In this document: one piece after another, positions 17,641 to 27,256 of the stretch
How the letters are laid out: each line of letters starts with the position of its first letter
Position numbering within the stretch: position 1 is the stretch's first letter
Source: Candidatus Sumerlaea chitinivorans
GTDB lineage: Bacteria; Sumerlaeota; Sumerlaeia; Sumerlaeales; Sumerlaeaceae
Assembly: GCA_003290465.1 (NCBI GenBank)
Contig: CP030759.1
Span: 2,740,572 to 2,804,571, forward strand
DNA length: 64,000 nt
Reading direction: 5' to 3'
The notes under the pieces: generated by a model
What the model saw: the letters and a program-made list of their open reading frames with translations, nothing else
Database searches by the model: none
What the model was told of the DNA's origin: nothing
Position numbers and translations under genes: made by a program

Positions 17641-18795
17641 CTACTCGCCAAAGACACCCCGTTTGATATCCGATAGGTTTTCCTTCAGTTGCGAGAAGAA
17701 CCCCTTGTCCGAATTAAGCTTCTCCTTACGGATCTCCGCAAGTTCGCGGAACAGTTCTTTCTCGCGTTCAGTCAAGTGCGTGGGGGTCCGAACAATCAAC
17801 CGCACAAACAAGTCGCCGCGAATGTTCGGGTCGGAAGCCCGCGGCATCCCTTTGCCGCGCAATCGCATCACCTTGTGCGTCTGGGTGCCGGCCGGAATCT
17901 TGAGCTTTTCTTCGCCGTAGAGCGTGGGAATCGTGATCTCATCGCCGAGGGCAGCCTGCGAGAAGCTGATCGGGACGTCGCAGTAGAGGTCGTCACCGTC
18001 GCGGCGGAAAATCTCATGTTCGCGCAGCTTGATTTCCACATAGAGATCGCCCCGGGGCCCACCGTACGGACCCACCTCACCTTCTCCAGCTACGCGCACG
18101 AGAGTGCCATTGTCCACGCCCGCAGGGATGCGCACCTTCACCGTGCATCGCTCGTTGACGCGACCACGCCCGGCGCACGTGCCACACGGCGAATCAAGAA
18201 TGGTCCCATCGCCTTGGCACACGTCACACGTCGTCTGAATGCTAAAGAACCCCTGCTGGTAGCGGAGTGCTCCGTGACCTTTGCAACGCGGACAGGTCTT
18301 GGGTTGCGAGCCCGGAGTGGCGCCGGTGCCGTGGCAATCCTCGCACCTCTCGAGGCGCGAGAGCGCCAGCTCGACTTCTTTCCCGCTGACCGCTTCTTCC
18401 AGATCCAGCGTTACGGAGACCTTGAGATCACGGCCACGTTCCGTTCCTCGCCGAGTGCGCCCGCGCCGGCTCGTCTGCGTGCCAAAGAAGCTGTCGAAGA
18501 TGGAGCCAAAAATATCTTCGAAATCCGTGAAGTGCGTGAACTGATCGTACGTAAAGCCCCCACCGCTAAACTTGACTCCCTCGTGCCCATACCGATCGTA
18601 GCGGGCACGTTTTTCCGGGTCCGACAAGACCTCGTAGGCCTCGCACGCCTCTTTAAACTTCTCCTCGGCCTCTTTGTTGCCGGGGTTTTTATCCGGGTGG
18701 TACTTCTTCGCAATATTGCGATAGGCCTTCTTGATCTCGTCCAGAGTCGCATTGCGCGAGACGCCGAGAATTTCGTAATAGTCCCTCTTAGCCAT
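17641..18795 (-). CDS. dnaJ: Chaperone protein DnaJ
   Basis: This is a full-length type I DnaJ of 384 residues. The J-domain has DYYEILGV and the HPD triad in KKYHPDKN. A short G/F-like linker follows. The zinc-binding region has four CxxCxGxG-type repeats: [24 protein letters not shown] and CGTCAGRG. The C-terminal substrate-binding domain is complete. It stimulates DnaK ATPase and delivers unfolded clients. GGGAG precedes ATG 18795; the in-frame start at 18819 is less likely. dnaK and grpE are not nearby, which is unusual for dnaJ but not rare. Confidence 0.97.
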   Translation of the reverse strand: MAKRDYYEILGVSRNATLDEIKKAYRNIAKKYHPDKNPGNKEAEEKFKEACEAYEVLSDPEKRARYDRYGHEGVKFSGGGFTYDQFTHFTDFEDIFGSIFDSFFGTQTSRRGRTRRGTERGRDLKVSVTLDLEEAVSGKEVELALSRLERCEDCHGTGATPGSQPKTCPRCKGHGALRYQQGFFSIQTTCDVCQGDGTILDSPCGTCAGRGRVNERCTVKVRIPAGVDNGTLVRVAGEGEVGPYGGPRGDLYVEIKLREHEIFRRDGDDLYCDVPISFSQAALGDEITIPTLYGEEKLKIPAGTQTHKVMRLRGKGMPRASDPNIRGDLFVRLIVRTPTHLTEREKELFRELAEIRKEKLNSDKGFFSQLKENLSDIKRGVFGE

Positions 18796-18869
18796 CCGCG
18801 CTCCCAATATCCGATCCAATCAATGGTGAGAAGCTTCCGCGAAAATTAGAGTCCGCAACAGGCTTGTAT

Positions 18870-19952
18870 TCAGTGGCCCCCCGTTTGCTTGCATCGTAGC
18901 TGCTCCCGTTGCGATGCATGCGTGATCAAGGTGTCCAGAAAGTCGGCAAAGCTCATTCCGATAGCTTCCGCCTGCTGGGGTAGCAAACTGGTTGGAGTCA
19001 TTCCGGGGATCGTATTCGTTTCGAGCACGACAGGCTCGCCGTCTTCGCGCACGATCATATCCGTACGCGACATGCCTTCGCAACCGAGAGCCTGATGTGC
19101 TCGAAGTGCGCACAACTGAATTTTGCGAATGATAGTCGGCTGAAGATTTGCCGGTGTGATCTCTTTGCTCTTTCCGGGCCGGTATTTCGCTTCGTAGTCA
19201 AAGTATGCCGACTCAAGTGGGCGAATCTCAGTTGGCGGCAGAGGCGTACTTACAATGTTACCGTCGCGAACGAGATCCAGCACTCCGCACGAGACCTCCA
19301 CGCCGTCCACCTTTTCTTCCACCAGAGCTTCCGTATCCGTCGCCAAAGCAAGTGCGATGGCAGGGGCCAAGTCCTCTTCTTTTTCCACGTAACTCATTCC
19401 CACGCTTGAACCGCCGCGCACAGGTTTCACGAACACCGGCAATTGAAGTTGCTCGAGGATTTCGCTGATAGCTGTTTCGCGGTGCACACGCATACCTCGT
19501 GGCGTGGTGAGCCCCGCCCCGCGGAAAATATCCAGCGACAAAATCTTGTGGAAAGCAATAGCGGACGCCAGCACACCCGAGCCCGTGTAAGGAATTCCCA
19601 GTGTTTCCAAAAAGCCCTGCACCGCACCGTCCTCGCCGAACTGTCCGTGCAGTGCGAGAAATGCGCAGTGAACACCCTCGCCAATCATGCGCGCAGCAGC
19701 TTCGGCAACATCAAGTCCGACTTTTGTACTTGAGGGATCAGCGGCCATCTTAAAGAACGTCGCCAACCACGCCCGATCCGAATCTTTTTCCAGAACGCGC
19801 TCGGCAAGAATCCAGCGGCGCGAGCGTGTGATCACTACGGGGCGGACTACATATTCGTCAAGCCGGATGCGTTCGCACACAACCCGCCCGCTACTCAGCG
19901 AAACTTCAAACTCCGTGGATGGTCCACCGCAAAGGACCCAGATGTTCTTCAA
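18870..19952 (-). CDS. ddl: D-alanine--D-alanine ligase
   Basis: This ATP-grasp enzyme joins two D-alanines for peptidoglycan. The 360-residue protein has the N-terminal VLCGGPSTEFEVSLSSG, the ATP-binding KPVRGGSSVGMS, and the C-terminal magnesium- and substrate-binding LETNTIPGMTPTSLLPQQAE. SRTDMIVREDGEPVVLE leads into it. It lies 9 bp downstream of hemB and is probably co-transcribed with it. A transaminase at 28516 could supply D-alanine. Confidence 0.97.
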   Translation of the reverse strand: MKNIWVLCGGPSTEFEVSLSSGRVVCERIRLDEYVVRPVVITRSRRWILAERVLEKDSDRAWLATFFKMAADPSSTKVGLDVAEAAARMIGEGVHCAFLALHGQFGEDGAVQGFLETLGIPYTGSGVLASAIAFHKILSLDIFRGAGLTTPRGMRVHRETAISEILEQLQLPVFVKPVRGGSSVGMSYVEKEEDLAPAIALALATDTEALVEEKVDGVEVSCGVLDLVRDGNIVSTPLPPTEIRPLESAYFDYEAKYRPGKSKEITPANLQPTIIRKIQLCALRAHQALGCEGMSRTDMIVREDGEPVVLETNTIPGMTPTSLLPQQAEAIGMSFADFLDTLITHASQREQLRCKQTGGH

Positions 19953-19961
19953 CGCTTCCCC

Positions 19962-20969
19962 TCAGAACTCGTAATGAAGTTTTCCGGATGCGATCTCTTT
20001 TGCATAGTACGTGAGGATGACATCCGCCCCTGCTCGGCGAATTGCAATGAGAGACTCCCACACCGCGCGGGACTCCTCCAGCCAGCCCTCCAGCGCAGCT
20101 GCTTTGAGCATAGCGTACTCGCCGCTCACCTGAAACGCCGCCAACGGCATCTCCGTGCGGATGCGTAGTTCGCGGAGCACGTCGAGGTAGGGAAGCGCAG
20201 GTTTGACCATGAGCATGTCCGCCCCTTCCTCAATGTCCGTGAGGGCATCGCGGATCGCCTCGCGAAAGTTTGTCGGTGGGAGTTGATGACTTTTACGATC
20301 GCCAAACGCAGGTGTGCTTTGTGCTGCATCGCGAAATGGCCCGTAAAACGCAGAGGCAAACTTCGCACTATACGCCAGAATGGGGACCTCAGCGAACCCT
20401 TCTGAGTCGAGCGCTTCGCGAATCGCGGCCACGCGTCCGTCCATCATATCCGAGGGGGCCACGATATCGGCGCCGGCTCGTGCGTGGGACACAGCGACAC
20501 GCGCCAATACTTCCACCGTCGCATCATTGAGAATGCGCTCCCCCTGCAGGATCCCACAGTGGCCGTGGGAGGTGTACTCACAGAGACACACGTCCGTTAA
20601 GATCACTAATTGCGACGTCGTCTCACGAATTGCCCGAACAGCCCGCTGAACAATTCCATTCTCGTCCCACGCCGACGTTGCGCGTTCGTCCTTTGCGTGT
20701 GGAATGCCAAAGAGGATAATTCCCCCGACTCCAAGCTGCTCAAGTTCCCGAGCCTCTCGGACAGCATGTTCCAATGGGAGTTGGGCAATGCCGGGCATCG
20801 AAGCCACTGGCCGTGGCTGCTCGAGGTCCTCAGCCACAAACAGAGGCTGGACAAGTTGGGACGCGTGCAGGTGAGTTTCGCGGACTAAGCGCCGCAATGG
20901 CGCTGTCATGCGAAGTCGCCGAAATCGCTTTCTCATGTGGGCAAAGTTGTCACGTGAGGTGATGGTCAT
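19962..20969 (-). CDS. hemB: Porphobilinogen synthase (delta-aminolevulinate dehydratase)
   Basis: HemB condenses two 5-aminolevulinate molecules to porphobilinogen for heme and corrinoids. The 335-residue protein has the cysteine-type metal site DVCLCEYTSHGHCG, indicating a zinc-dependent enzyme. The Schiff-base lysines lie in AYSAKFASAFYGP and MVKPALPYLDV. ATG at 12 codons in (20936) is an alternative start. The gene is divergent from holA, and the 145-bp gap holds a strong hairpin. Confidence 0.97.
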   Translation of the reverse strand: MTITSRDNFAHMRKRFRRLRMTAPLRRLVRETHLHASQLVQPLFVAEDLEQPRPVASMPGIAQLPLEHAVREARELEQLGVGGIILFGIPHAKDERATSAWDENGIVQRAVRAIRETTSQLVILTDVCLCEYTSHGHCGILQGERILNDATVEVLARVAVSHARAGADIVAPSDMMDGRVAAIREALDSEGFAEVPILAYSAKFASAFYGPFRDAAQSTPAFGDRKSHQLPPTNFREAIRDALTDIEEGADMLMVKPALPYLDVLRELRIRTEMPLAAFQVSGEYAMLKAAALEGWLEESRAVWESLIAIRRAGADVILTYYAKEIASGKLHYEF

Positions 20970-21036
20970 TCAAGCATTCTTCGCACACATTGGCTCATGC
21001 GGGTGGAGGTGTTCGCTTGCTTTTGCGTGACACAGC

Positions 21037-21079
21037 TTTCCTACCCGTAGCACTGTCGAAGGCTACGACGGGTAGGAAA
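21037..21079. other. Long hairpin in a divergent promoter region
   Basis: TTTCCTACCCGTAGC (21037-21051) pairs with GCTACG (21062-21067) and GGGTAGGAAA (21070-21079), with a two-base bulge. On the plus strand it is followed by TTTTCCCC. It lies between the divergent starts of hemB and holA, where a terminator is not expected unless transcripts enter from outside. It may be an operator or an attenuator. Confidence 0.45.
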
Positions 21080-21114
21080 TTTTCCCCTACTCCGGTTGTG
21101 GACATGGAGTAGAC

Positions 21115-22092
21115 ATGGCTGTCCAGCGTAAAACCAAAACAACAGCGGAGCGTGGTGCGCCCAGCCCAGCAGCGCTCGCGCGGGCGAAGTTCTTTTTCCT
21201 GTGCGGCGACGACGAGCCGGCGATTGAGAAATTTAAGTCCGAAATCGTGTCCGCGCACCTCTCGCCTGACAACCGCGATACCAATTATCTCGAAATCGGG
21301 GCAGAAAGCAGCCCACCTCGCCTTAGTCGTGTTCTTGGCGATCTGTTGGCGGAGCTTTCGACAACTTCCTTTTTGCCAGACGTTGAGCGCGTGGTCGTGT
21401 TGTATCCGGTTCAGGATTTCTACGAGGCGAAGCGTGGCAGCAAGAGTGCAGCAAAGGGCTCGGAGCGCGAAAAGACCACCCCAAGCGAGGTGTTGGCCAA
21501 TTTCATCGAGCAGGATTTGCCGCGCCTTTCTTCGGTGCTTATCATTATAGCGCCGGAAGATTATGAACGCTTCAAACGTGTGGCGACCTCGAATCCGGTT
21601 GTCGCGCTTGCCCAACGTATGGGCGCCTTTCACCAGTTTCGCGAGCAAGGCGTACAGTTTGCGTTCTTCGATGCTCTCCTCGCCCGGCGCGCGGATGAAG
21701 CCCTGCGCCTTTGGCGCGAGTGGCTTTCGCGGACAGGCAACTCCCCCAAGCCCTATGTCGCCTTGGCCAATCAATTGCGTCTGCTTATTCAGGCAAAGAC
21801 CGCCACAAGCGGCATCCTCGAAAAACGCAACGTGACGCGCGATCGCTACATTGAGGAGTTTCTACCCAAGGACGCCGAACGCAACGTGTTTGCCCTGCGG
21901 CCGGAATGGCGACGCGACAAGTATCTGCGGGCGGCTGGCAATTTCTCCCTTGTCGAGCTTCTCGATGCCTACGAACGGTTGGAGCCATTGCAGAAATACG
22001 CGATCCCTTTAGCCAGCGATCCGGTTGTGCCCGACCGGGCGCTGCTCGCCGAGATCTGGATCATGGAGTTTTGCGCCCGTGCGACCGATTGA
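21115..22092 (+). CDS. holA: DNA polymerase III delta subunit (clamp loader)
   Basis: The 325-residue protein has the HolA layout. The N-terminal P-loop-less AAA+ domain begins ARAKFFFLCGDDEPAIEKF, followed by LSTTSFLPDVERVVVLYP and LSSVLIIIAPE, which are the expected strands. The C-terminal helical domain has EALRLWREWL, PYVALANQLRLLIQAK and a closing ALLAEIWIMEFCA. Delta opens the beta clamp. Sequence conservation in this family is low, so the call rests on domain pattern and length. The next gene starts 14 bp before its stop. Confidence 0.78.
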   Translation: MAVQRKTKTTAERGAPSPAALARAKFFFLCGDDEPAIEKFKSEIVSAHLSPDNRDTNYLEIGAESSPPRLSRVLGDLLAELSTTSFLPDVERVVVLYPVQDFYEAKRGSKSAAKGSEREKTTPSEVLANFIEQDLPRLSSVLIIIAPEDYERFKRVATSNPVVALAQRMGAFHQFREQGVQFAFFDALLARRADEALRLWREWLSRTGNSPKPYVALANQLRLLIQAKTATSGILEKRNVTRDRYIEEFLPKDAERNVFALRPEWRRDKYLRAAGNFSLVELLDAYERLEPLQKYAIPLASDPVVPDRALLAEIWIMEFCARATD

Positions 22093-23137
22093 TCGAGCGT
22101 TATCGTCGCTGATTGCGAGTCGCAGCCTCAGGCCAAGCGCGGTGTTTCTCGCGTTCCTGATGATTTGGATGAGTGGCGGTGCGCAGCGCCTTGTGTGTGC
22201 TGCACCCGCGGATAGCGTTTCGCGTTCGTCTCGGTCCAAGGGCGAGCGGATTCCGTTGGTTGCGACTCCCAACCCGAATGCTTTCCCCAACGCGAAAGCA
22301 GAGAAGGCAGGGGTGGCCACTCCCGAACCGAGCGATGAGACGCTCAGCCGCCTGATGCGCATGCGAAGCCGGCTGCAGAATTTACGAGTGGATACACGCT
22401 GGATTGGGGGGGAAGAAGTTACCCAAAATTTCACCGCAACCGTTGGGCAAGGCACGCTGCGCGGCAAAGGCGAAATCAATTGGTCTCGGCCAGAGCGCGT
22501 ACACTGGGCCCGCGTGGAAGTCTCTGAGGTCGATGTCCCTGCCTTTCTTCACGTATGCGACATTCGCTTTGATGGCAAAGTGCAGGCGCGAGTCAGTGGC
22601 ACGCTCGACCTGCGTTGGCGCGGCATGCGATTTCGCGACATGCGGGCGACGATGGAAGGTGGGGGCAAATTACACGTCTCTTCTGGAACCGTAACCTCCA
22701 CGCGGTTGCTCGATCAAGTTGCGGCGTTTTCGGGGCTACCTGAGCTTCGGCGCTTCGAGTTCCGCGAAGGGCTAGTGATCGGCCGCATTCGCGATGGCCG
22801 TGTTGACATCGAAAGCATTGAATTCCGCAATCCGGATTACATTCTGCGAGCCAAAGGCAGTGTTCGTTTGGAGGATGGCGCCTTGGACGCGCGCGTAGAA
22901 CTCCGGGTGCGACCATCCTTGGCTATGCGTTCCCAACTTAGCGAAGTGCGCTTGTTAGGTGTTGCGCTTGCTGCCGTCAGCCAAGACTCCCCGGACGGCA
23001 TGGTCGCCATTCCCCTTCCTTTGTCGTTTGGTGGTACGCTTGAACGCCCAATTCCCTACTTGGAGTTGGGAGCGACTCCGCCTCCCAACATCCCGCCAGG
23101 CCTCTCTTCTGGCATGAAATCCGCTCCGAAAAAGTGA
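22079..23137 (+). CDS. Exported AsmA-like protein
   Basis: About 352 residues with a signal peptide or anchor (FLAFLMIWMSGGAQRLVCA). The mature protein is beta-rich with alternating short strands such as FTATVGQGTLRGKGEINW and GTLDLRWRG. LHVSSGTVTSTRLLDQVAAFSGLP with FREGLVIGRIRDGRVDIESI strongly resembles the C-terminal AsmA-like repeat. Such proteins span the periplasm and are linked to lipid transport or outer-membrane assembly. GTG at 22079 has GGAG upstream and overlaps holA by 14 bp; an in-frame TTG at 22025 is unlikely. A proline-rich tail ends the protein. Confidence 0.72.
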   Translation: MRPIDRALSSLIASRSLRPSAVFLAFLMIWMSGGAQRLVCAAPADSVSRSSRSKGERIPLVATPNPNAFPNAKAEKAGVATPEPSDETLSRLMRMRSRLQNLRVDTRWIGGEEVTQNFTATVGQGTLRGKGEINWSRPERVHWARVEVSEVDVPAFLHVCDIRFDGKVQARVSGTLDLRWRGMRFRDMRATMEGGGKLHVSSGTVTSTRLLDQVAAFSGLPELRRFEFREGLVIGRIRDGRVDIESIEFRNPDYILRAKGSVRLEDGALDARVELRVRPSLAMRSQLSEVRLLGVALAAVSQDSPDGMVAIPLPLSFGGTLERPIPYLELGATPPPNIPPGLSSGMKSAPKK

Positions 23138-23240
23138 GCCCAGTGAGCTCCGTGGAGCGAATCAAGCCCCATCAAAGCGAGGCAATCCGAAAAATGGTAT
23201 GCTGCATCAACAAAGTGGCCTACCTACAGCGATTCCAAGA

Positions 23241-23258
23241 TTGCACGCTTTCGTGCAA
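23241..23258 (+). terminator. Small perfect stem-loop after the AsmA-like gene
   Basis: TTGCACG (23241-23247) pairs perfectly with CGTGCAA (23252-23258) around a 4-base loop. It lies 104 bp after the AsmA-like stop and 78 bp before the polyferredoxin start. No T-run follows directly, so an intrinsic terminator is possible but unproven. Confidence 0.4.
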
Positions 23259-23335
23259 AGCCGTACCTTTACGAACGATGGGTCCACCTATGAAAGTTCT
23301 TGGGGCCTCCCGGATCCGAAGCGGAGGAGTGCAAC

Positions 23336-25027
23336 ATGACGACCGTGAGCGCGAAGCACTCGCAAAAGACACAGAAGTGGTTTAGGGTTCCGTCCCTCAT
23401 TCAGTTCCGCCGCCTGAGCCAACTCACATTCTTCATCATTTTTCTTTACTTGATCGTACGTGGAAGAGGGGAACCTGCGTTGCCTGAGGGATGGCGGATC
23501 AGTGGGGCGGTCAATCCTGAGGTACTCTTTCTGGCGAATCCCCTGACGTGGCTTTTGACGGTTATCGCCTCGCGGACGCTGATTCTCAAGCCCATCTGGC
23601 TTATGGTGGGCTTTGTGGCCGTGACCTTAGTTTTCGGCCGCGTGTTTTGCGGGTGGGTCTGCCCCTTAGGCACGTGTCTGGACGCAGCCGGCGCAGTTCT
23701 TCGTCCTCGGCGTCTTGAGCTCGCCGCCGCTCGGCGTCAGGCAAGTGGCGCCAAAGAATCACTTGCGGGGTCGCTTTTTTCCCACCGCACGAAGTACTAT
23801 CTTTTGCTATTTCTGGCCCTTCTTGCGGTTGTGGGTGTCAATCTGGTGGGTTGGATGGATCCCCTCGCCATCCTGATGCGCGCCACGACTTATGCGTTTG
23901 CACCAGCTGCGCAGTTCGGCGCGGCAAGCGTTGTTAGTGCAGCGGAAGCGTTCCCCGGCGTCCATTCTGTCGCCGCCGGAGCCCGCGCGTGGTTGCAAGC
24001 GAACATTTTTGTCACCACCCAGCCCAACTTCGCCCAAGCATGGCTTCATCTCGGTATTTTTGTCGGAATTTTGGCCCTAGCTCGGTGGCGGCGCCGTTGG
24101 TGGTGCCAATACATCTGTCCTCTTGGTGCGTTCTATGGCTTGCTGGGTCGTCTTGCCCCGTGGCGCCGCTACCTGGCAACAAGCGCATGTAGTGAGTGCG
24201 GCGTCTGCGGAAACCTCTGCCGAATGGATGCCGTGGAGGCTAAGTCTCCGCAGGACGTGGACCCCTCCGAGTGCATCCGGTGTATGGAGTGCACGGACGT
24301 CTGCCCGCGCGAAGGCATTACCTTTGGTTGGCGCGCCCCCGAGCTGGCGCCTCAGCCGGCGCCTCGCCCCCTTGACTTAACGCGGCGGGGGATTCTTGTG
24401 TCGCTCGGAAGCGCTGCCTTCCTCGCGCCGCTAGTGCGTCTTTCTTCTTCGATTCCTACCACTGGTGGCGCACCGATCGCGGATCGCACGGACACCTATC
24501 TTTTGCGTCCCCCCGGTGCGCGCCCGGAAGCGGATTTCCTCCGGATGTGCATTCGGTGCGGTGAGTGCTTGCGCATTTGCCCGCGCAACGCACTCCACCC
24601 GACACTTGCCGAAACTGGTCTGGAGGGCCTATGGACTCCCCGCTTGGTTCCTCGCTTTGGCTACTGCGAGCTCTCCTGCACGTTGTGCACCCGAGTCTGC
24701 CCCACAACGGCTCTTACCCCACTGACGCCAAAACGCAAGCGCCGGGAGGTGAAGATCGGGACCGCGCTCGTGGACCGCACACGCTGCATCGCGTGGGCCG
24801 AGAATCTCGACTGTGGCGTGTGTGAGGAGGTGTGTCCTGTCGCGCCGAAAGCGATTGTGTTGCGCGGTGGCGGACGAGGACGTGGCGCTGGCGAGCGTGT
24901 TGCCGCGCCCGAGGTGATTGCCGACCGCTGTGTGGGCTGCGGCCTCTGCGAGAATAAGTGTCCGACCGAGGGTGCCGCTGCTATCCGTGTGACCCGCCGT
25001 GGCGAGAGCCGGCATCAGCTCGCGTAA
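23336..25027 (+). CDS. NapH-NapG/MauM-like membrane polyferredoxin fusion
   Basis: The 563-residue protein has two parts. The first (about 1-320) is NapH-like: four to five membrane helices, the CGWVCPLGTCLD and CQYICPLGAFYG loops, then two ferredoxin-type clusters (CSECGVCGNLC, CIRCMECTDVCP). The second (about 330-563) begins with a Tat-like LTRRGILVSLGSAAFLAP. It carries four more cysteine clusters: CIRCGECLRICP, CELSCTLCTRVCP, CGVCEEVCP and CVGCGLCENKCP. Such proteins carry electrons from quinol to periplasmic reductases. No nap, nos or mau catalytic gene is near. GGAGGAG precedes ATG 23336. Confidence 0.88.
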   Translation: MTTVSAKHSQKTQKWFRVPSLIQFRRLSQLTFFIIFLYLIVRGRGEPALPEGWRISGAVNPEVLFLANPLTWLLTVIASRTLILKPIWLMVGFVAVTLVFGRVFCGWVCPLGTCLDAAGAVLRPRRLELAAARRQASGAKESLAGSLFSHRTKYYLLLFLALLAVVGVNLVGWMDPLAILMRATTYAFAPAAQFGAASVVSAAEAFPGVHSVAAGARAWLQANIFVTTQPNFAQAWLHLGIFVGILALARWRRRWWCQYICPLGAFYGLLGRLAPWRRYLATSACSECGVCGNLCRMDAVEAKSPQDVDPSECIRCMECTDVCPREGITFGWRAPELAPQPAPRPLDLTRRGILVSLGSAAFLAPLVRLSSSIPTTGGAPIADRTDTYLLRPPGARPEADFLRMCIRCGECLRICPRNALHPTLAETGLEGLWTPRLVPRFGYCELSCTLCTRVCPTTALTPLTPKRKRREVKIGTALVDRTRCIAWAENLDCGVCEEVCPVAPKAIVLRGGGRGRGAGERVAAPEVIADRCVGCGLCENKCPTEGAAAIRVTRRGESRHQLA

Positions 25028-25102
25028 GAAAGGTCGTACCGAGGCACCTCCGGGTTTGAACTTGACCCACCCCTTGTCCGTGCCCGCAATCATTGGCAGA
25101 CG

Positions 25103-26005
25103 ATGACTATGAGTTCGATTTCGGAGCACCCCCCAGCGAGCTGGCGGGTTGGCAATGTGCCCTATCTCAATGTTCAACCGCTCATCTGGGCCTTTCAACG
25201 CGGCCTCGTTACGCCTCGGGATGGGGATGGCACCCCCTTAATCTTCGAGGATGTGCATCCACGGAAGCTGGCGCGGCGCCTCCATGCGGGAGAGTTTGAT
25301 GTCGCGATTGTGCCGGTCTTCGAGTATTTCCAACACCCAATCTACGCGATCCTCCGCGCAGGCGCGATTGCCACGCCGCGCCACGTGGGGAGCGTGCAGG
25401 TGTTCGCGAATGACCCCATCGAAACGCTCGAAGGAATTTACTTGGATACAGCCAGTCTGACCTCCATCAACCTACTGCGAATTTTGGCCGCGGAGCATCG
25501 TTGGCGAGTGCGATTCGAAGAGCGTCGCGACGGCGCTGGTCCAACCGCCACTGCAAAATGGACTGACGGAGAGACCCTGCAGAACTCCGCAAGCTCCGTT
25601 GGTTCCCTTCCACCCCGCTGGGGGTGTTTGCTCATCGGAGATCCGGCCTTGCAAGCGGTTGGTCGGTTCCGCTTTGCGTACGATTTGGGAGCTCTGTGGT
25701 ATGAGCTCACGGGTTTACCCTTTGTTTTCGCGGCGTGGCTGGTCCATCCCTCAGCAAAAAACGCGAAGCTGCTCGATCCGTTCACAAAGGCGCGCACGGT
25801 GGGGTGTGCCCACTTGGAAGCCATCGCAGAGGAATGGGCCCCGCGACTTGGGATCACGGCCGATTTCGCTCTCCGCTATTTAAGGGAGAATCTGTCCTAC
25901 GAGCTTCACGAAGCCGAGATTGCCGGCATGAGAGAATTTGCGCGGCTGAGTGAACGTCATGGGCTGTGTGCGGCCGTCCCCGAATTTCGGTATCACGAAC
26001 GCTGA
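25103..26005 (+). CDS. mqnA: Chorismate dehydratase MqnA (futalosine menaquinone pathway)
   Basis: MqnA removes water from chorismate to give 3-[(1-carboxyvinyl)oxy]benzoate, the entry to the futalosine route. The 300-residue protein is periplasmic-binding-like in fold: WRVGNVPYLNVQPLIW near the start, LHAGEFDVAIVPVFEYF, YLDTASLTSINLLRIL and LLIGDPAL all fit MqnA. An insertion of about 25 residues (ERRDGAGPTATAKW onward) precedes LLIGDPAL. It follows the quinol-linked polyferredoxin and stops 18 bp from the convergent DUF819 gene. Confidence 0.92.
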   Translation: MTMSSISEHPPASWRVGNVPYLNVQPLIWAFQRGLVTPRDGDGTPLIFEDVHPRKLARRLHAGEFDVAIVPVFEYFQHPIYAILRAGAIATPRHVGSVQVFANDPIETLEGIYLDTASLTSINLLRILAAEHRWRVRFEERRDGAGPTATAKWTDGETLQNSASSVGSLPPRWGCLLIGDPALQAVGRFRFAYDLGALWYELTGLPFVFAAWLVHPSAKNAKLLDPFTKARTVGCAHLEAIAEEWAPRLGITADFALRYLRENLSYELHEAEIAGMREFARLSERHGLCAAVPEFRYHER

Positions 26006-26023
26006 GCAAGCCCCCGTTCTTTC

Positions 26024-27256
26024 TCAACGAGGAGCAAACAGACTGCAGATCTGTGCAGTGAGCAGCCCCGCGTATGTTCCAACGATCCCGCCAAGAATGC
26101 CTAAGAGCACACCCAGCGGAGCGAGCTCACGCCGAAACGAGCTCGCCACAATGGAAGCCGAAGCCGGCCCTCCCACGTTGGCCTGACTTGCGACCGCTCC
26201 AAACACGAGTGGCGCCCGACATAGCATCATCACGCCCACCACGAAAATCCCATGGAGCGCCAGCATGATGGCCCCAATCGCCGCGTAGTAGGGGATTTGG
26301 CCAAATTCCCGCAAATTCGCCTGTGCCCCAAAGGTCGGCAGCAACAGGTAGAGCATCGCGTAGCCGACACGCGAAGCCCCAACTTGCTCCAGCCTCCGCA
26401 GGGGCGTAAATGCGGCGACAACTCCCAAGGTGGTTGCGAGGACCACCCCTAACGTCGAAGCGGAAACTCCAGCCAGAAGGCGGCTATCGGGCGCGGCTGC
26501 CTTCCATTTCTCGTAAAGTTGAGCTCCGCCCCACGTGCACAAATAACCGCCGACCATCCCAACCCCAAGGATGAGCAGGAGGTCACGTGTGGTTGCTGGC
26601 CTTTGGGACGATTCCGCCCATTGTGCGACGCGCGCCTCGATATCGTCTTCGATGGCTTTGTTCACCCGAAAACGGCGTGCGTAGGCGCTTTGAAACCCGC
26701 TCAACGAGATCAAGAGGCCCAGCCACGTGTAGGCCATCACCGAGTCCACAATGATCATCGGCGAAAATACCTCGTCGGGAATCGAAAGAGCGGCTTTCAC
26801 CGCAAACATGTTCGCGCTTCCACCCGTCCAGCTTGCGGCAAGTGCCCCGATGTTCTTCCATCCTTGAGGGTCAACAGAACTCCCAAAGATCGCATATCCC
26901 AGAACGGCTCCCCCCACAATTCCTAAGGACCCTGCAACCATAATTCCAAGGGCCACTGGGCCTAACCGTAGAATCGTGCGCAAATCGGCACTGAGAAGCA
27001 GAAGCACGAGGATCGGACACAGAAAGACCTTGTTGAACCACGAATAGAGAGGGCTGGCTTGAGGGATAACGCCGAACGTGGTAGCCGCCATCGGCAAAAA
27101 ATAACAAAAGATGAGAGGCGGGAAGAAGTGGAAGAACCTCTTGAGTGGCTTCCACTCGCTTATTCCGAATATCAGTGCCACCAGAGCCAGAAGAAAAACG
27201 AATATCGCGAGTGGATCTTGGATCAGCGAACCAGAAGTTACGGTTTCCATAGCCAC
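26024..27256 (-). CDS. DUF819 family membrane protein
   Basis: The 410-residue protein has about ten hydrophobic helices. FGISEWKPLKRFFHFFPPLIFCYFLP appears as two pieces, and KNIGALAASWTGGSANMFAVK matches the conserved DUF819 (YjcL-like) core, with IVDSVMAYTWLG after it. The fold resembles secondary transporters with two inverted halves, the second being FGAVASQANVGGPASASIVA. The substrate is unknown. It faces mqnA tail to tail and is divergent from fabD. Confidence 0.85.
   Translation of the reverse strand: MAMETVTSGSLIQDPLAIFVFLLALVALIFGISEWKPLKRFFHFFPPLIFCYFLPMAATTFGVIPQASPLYSWFNKVFLCPILVLLLLSADLRTILRLGPVALGIMVAGSLGIVGGAVLGYAIFGSSVDPQGWKNIGALAASWTGGSANMFAVKAALSIPDEVFSPMIIVDSVMAYTWLGLLISLSGFQSAYARRFRVNKAIEDDIEARVAQWAESSQRPATTRDLLLILGVGMVGGYLCTWGGAQLYEKWKAAAPDSRLLAGVSASTLGVVLATTLGVVAAFTPLRRLEQVGASRVGYAMLYLLLPTFGAQANLREFGQIPYYAAIGAIMLALHGIFVVGVMMLCRAPLVFGAVASQANVGGPASASIVASSFRRELAPLGVLLGILGGIVGTYAGLLTAQICSLFAPR

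Noticed and set aside
17689-18849. 386-codon frame antisense to dnaJ
   Set aside because: dnaJ is certain on the other strand. Codon bias in GC-rich DNA often leaves the antisense frame open.
20995-21774. 259-codon frame antisense to holA
   Set aside because: No protein features, and it runs through the hairpin in the divergent region. holA has the expected domain pattern.
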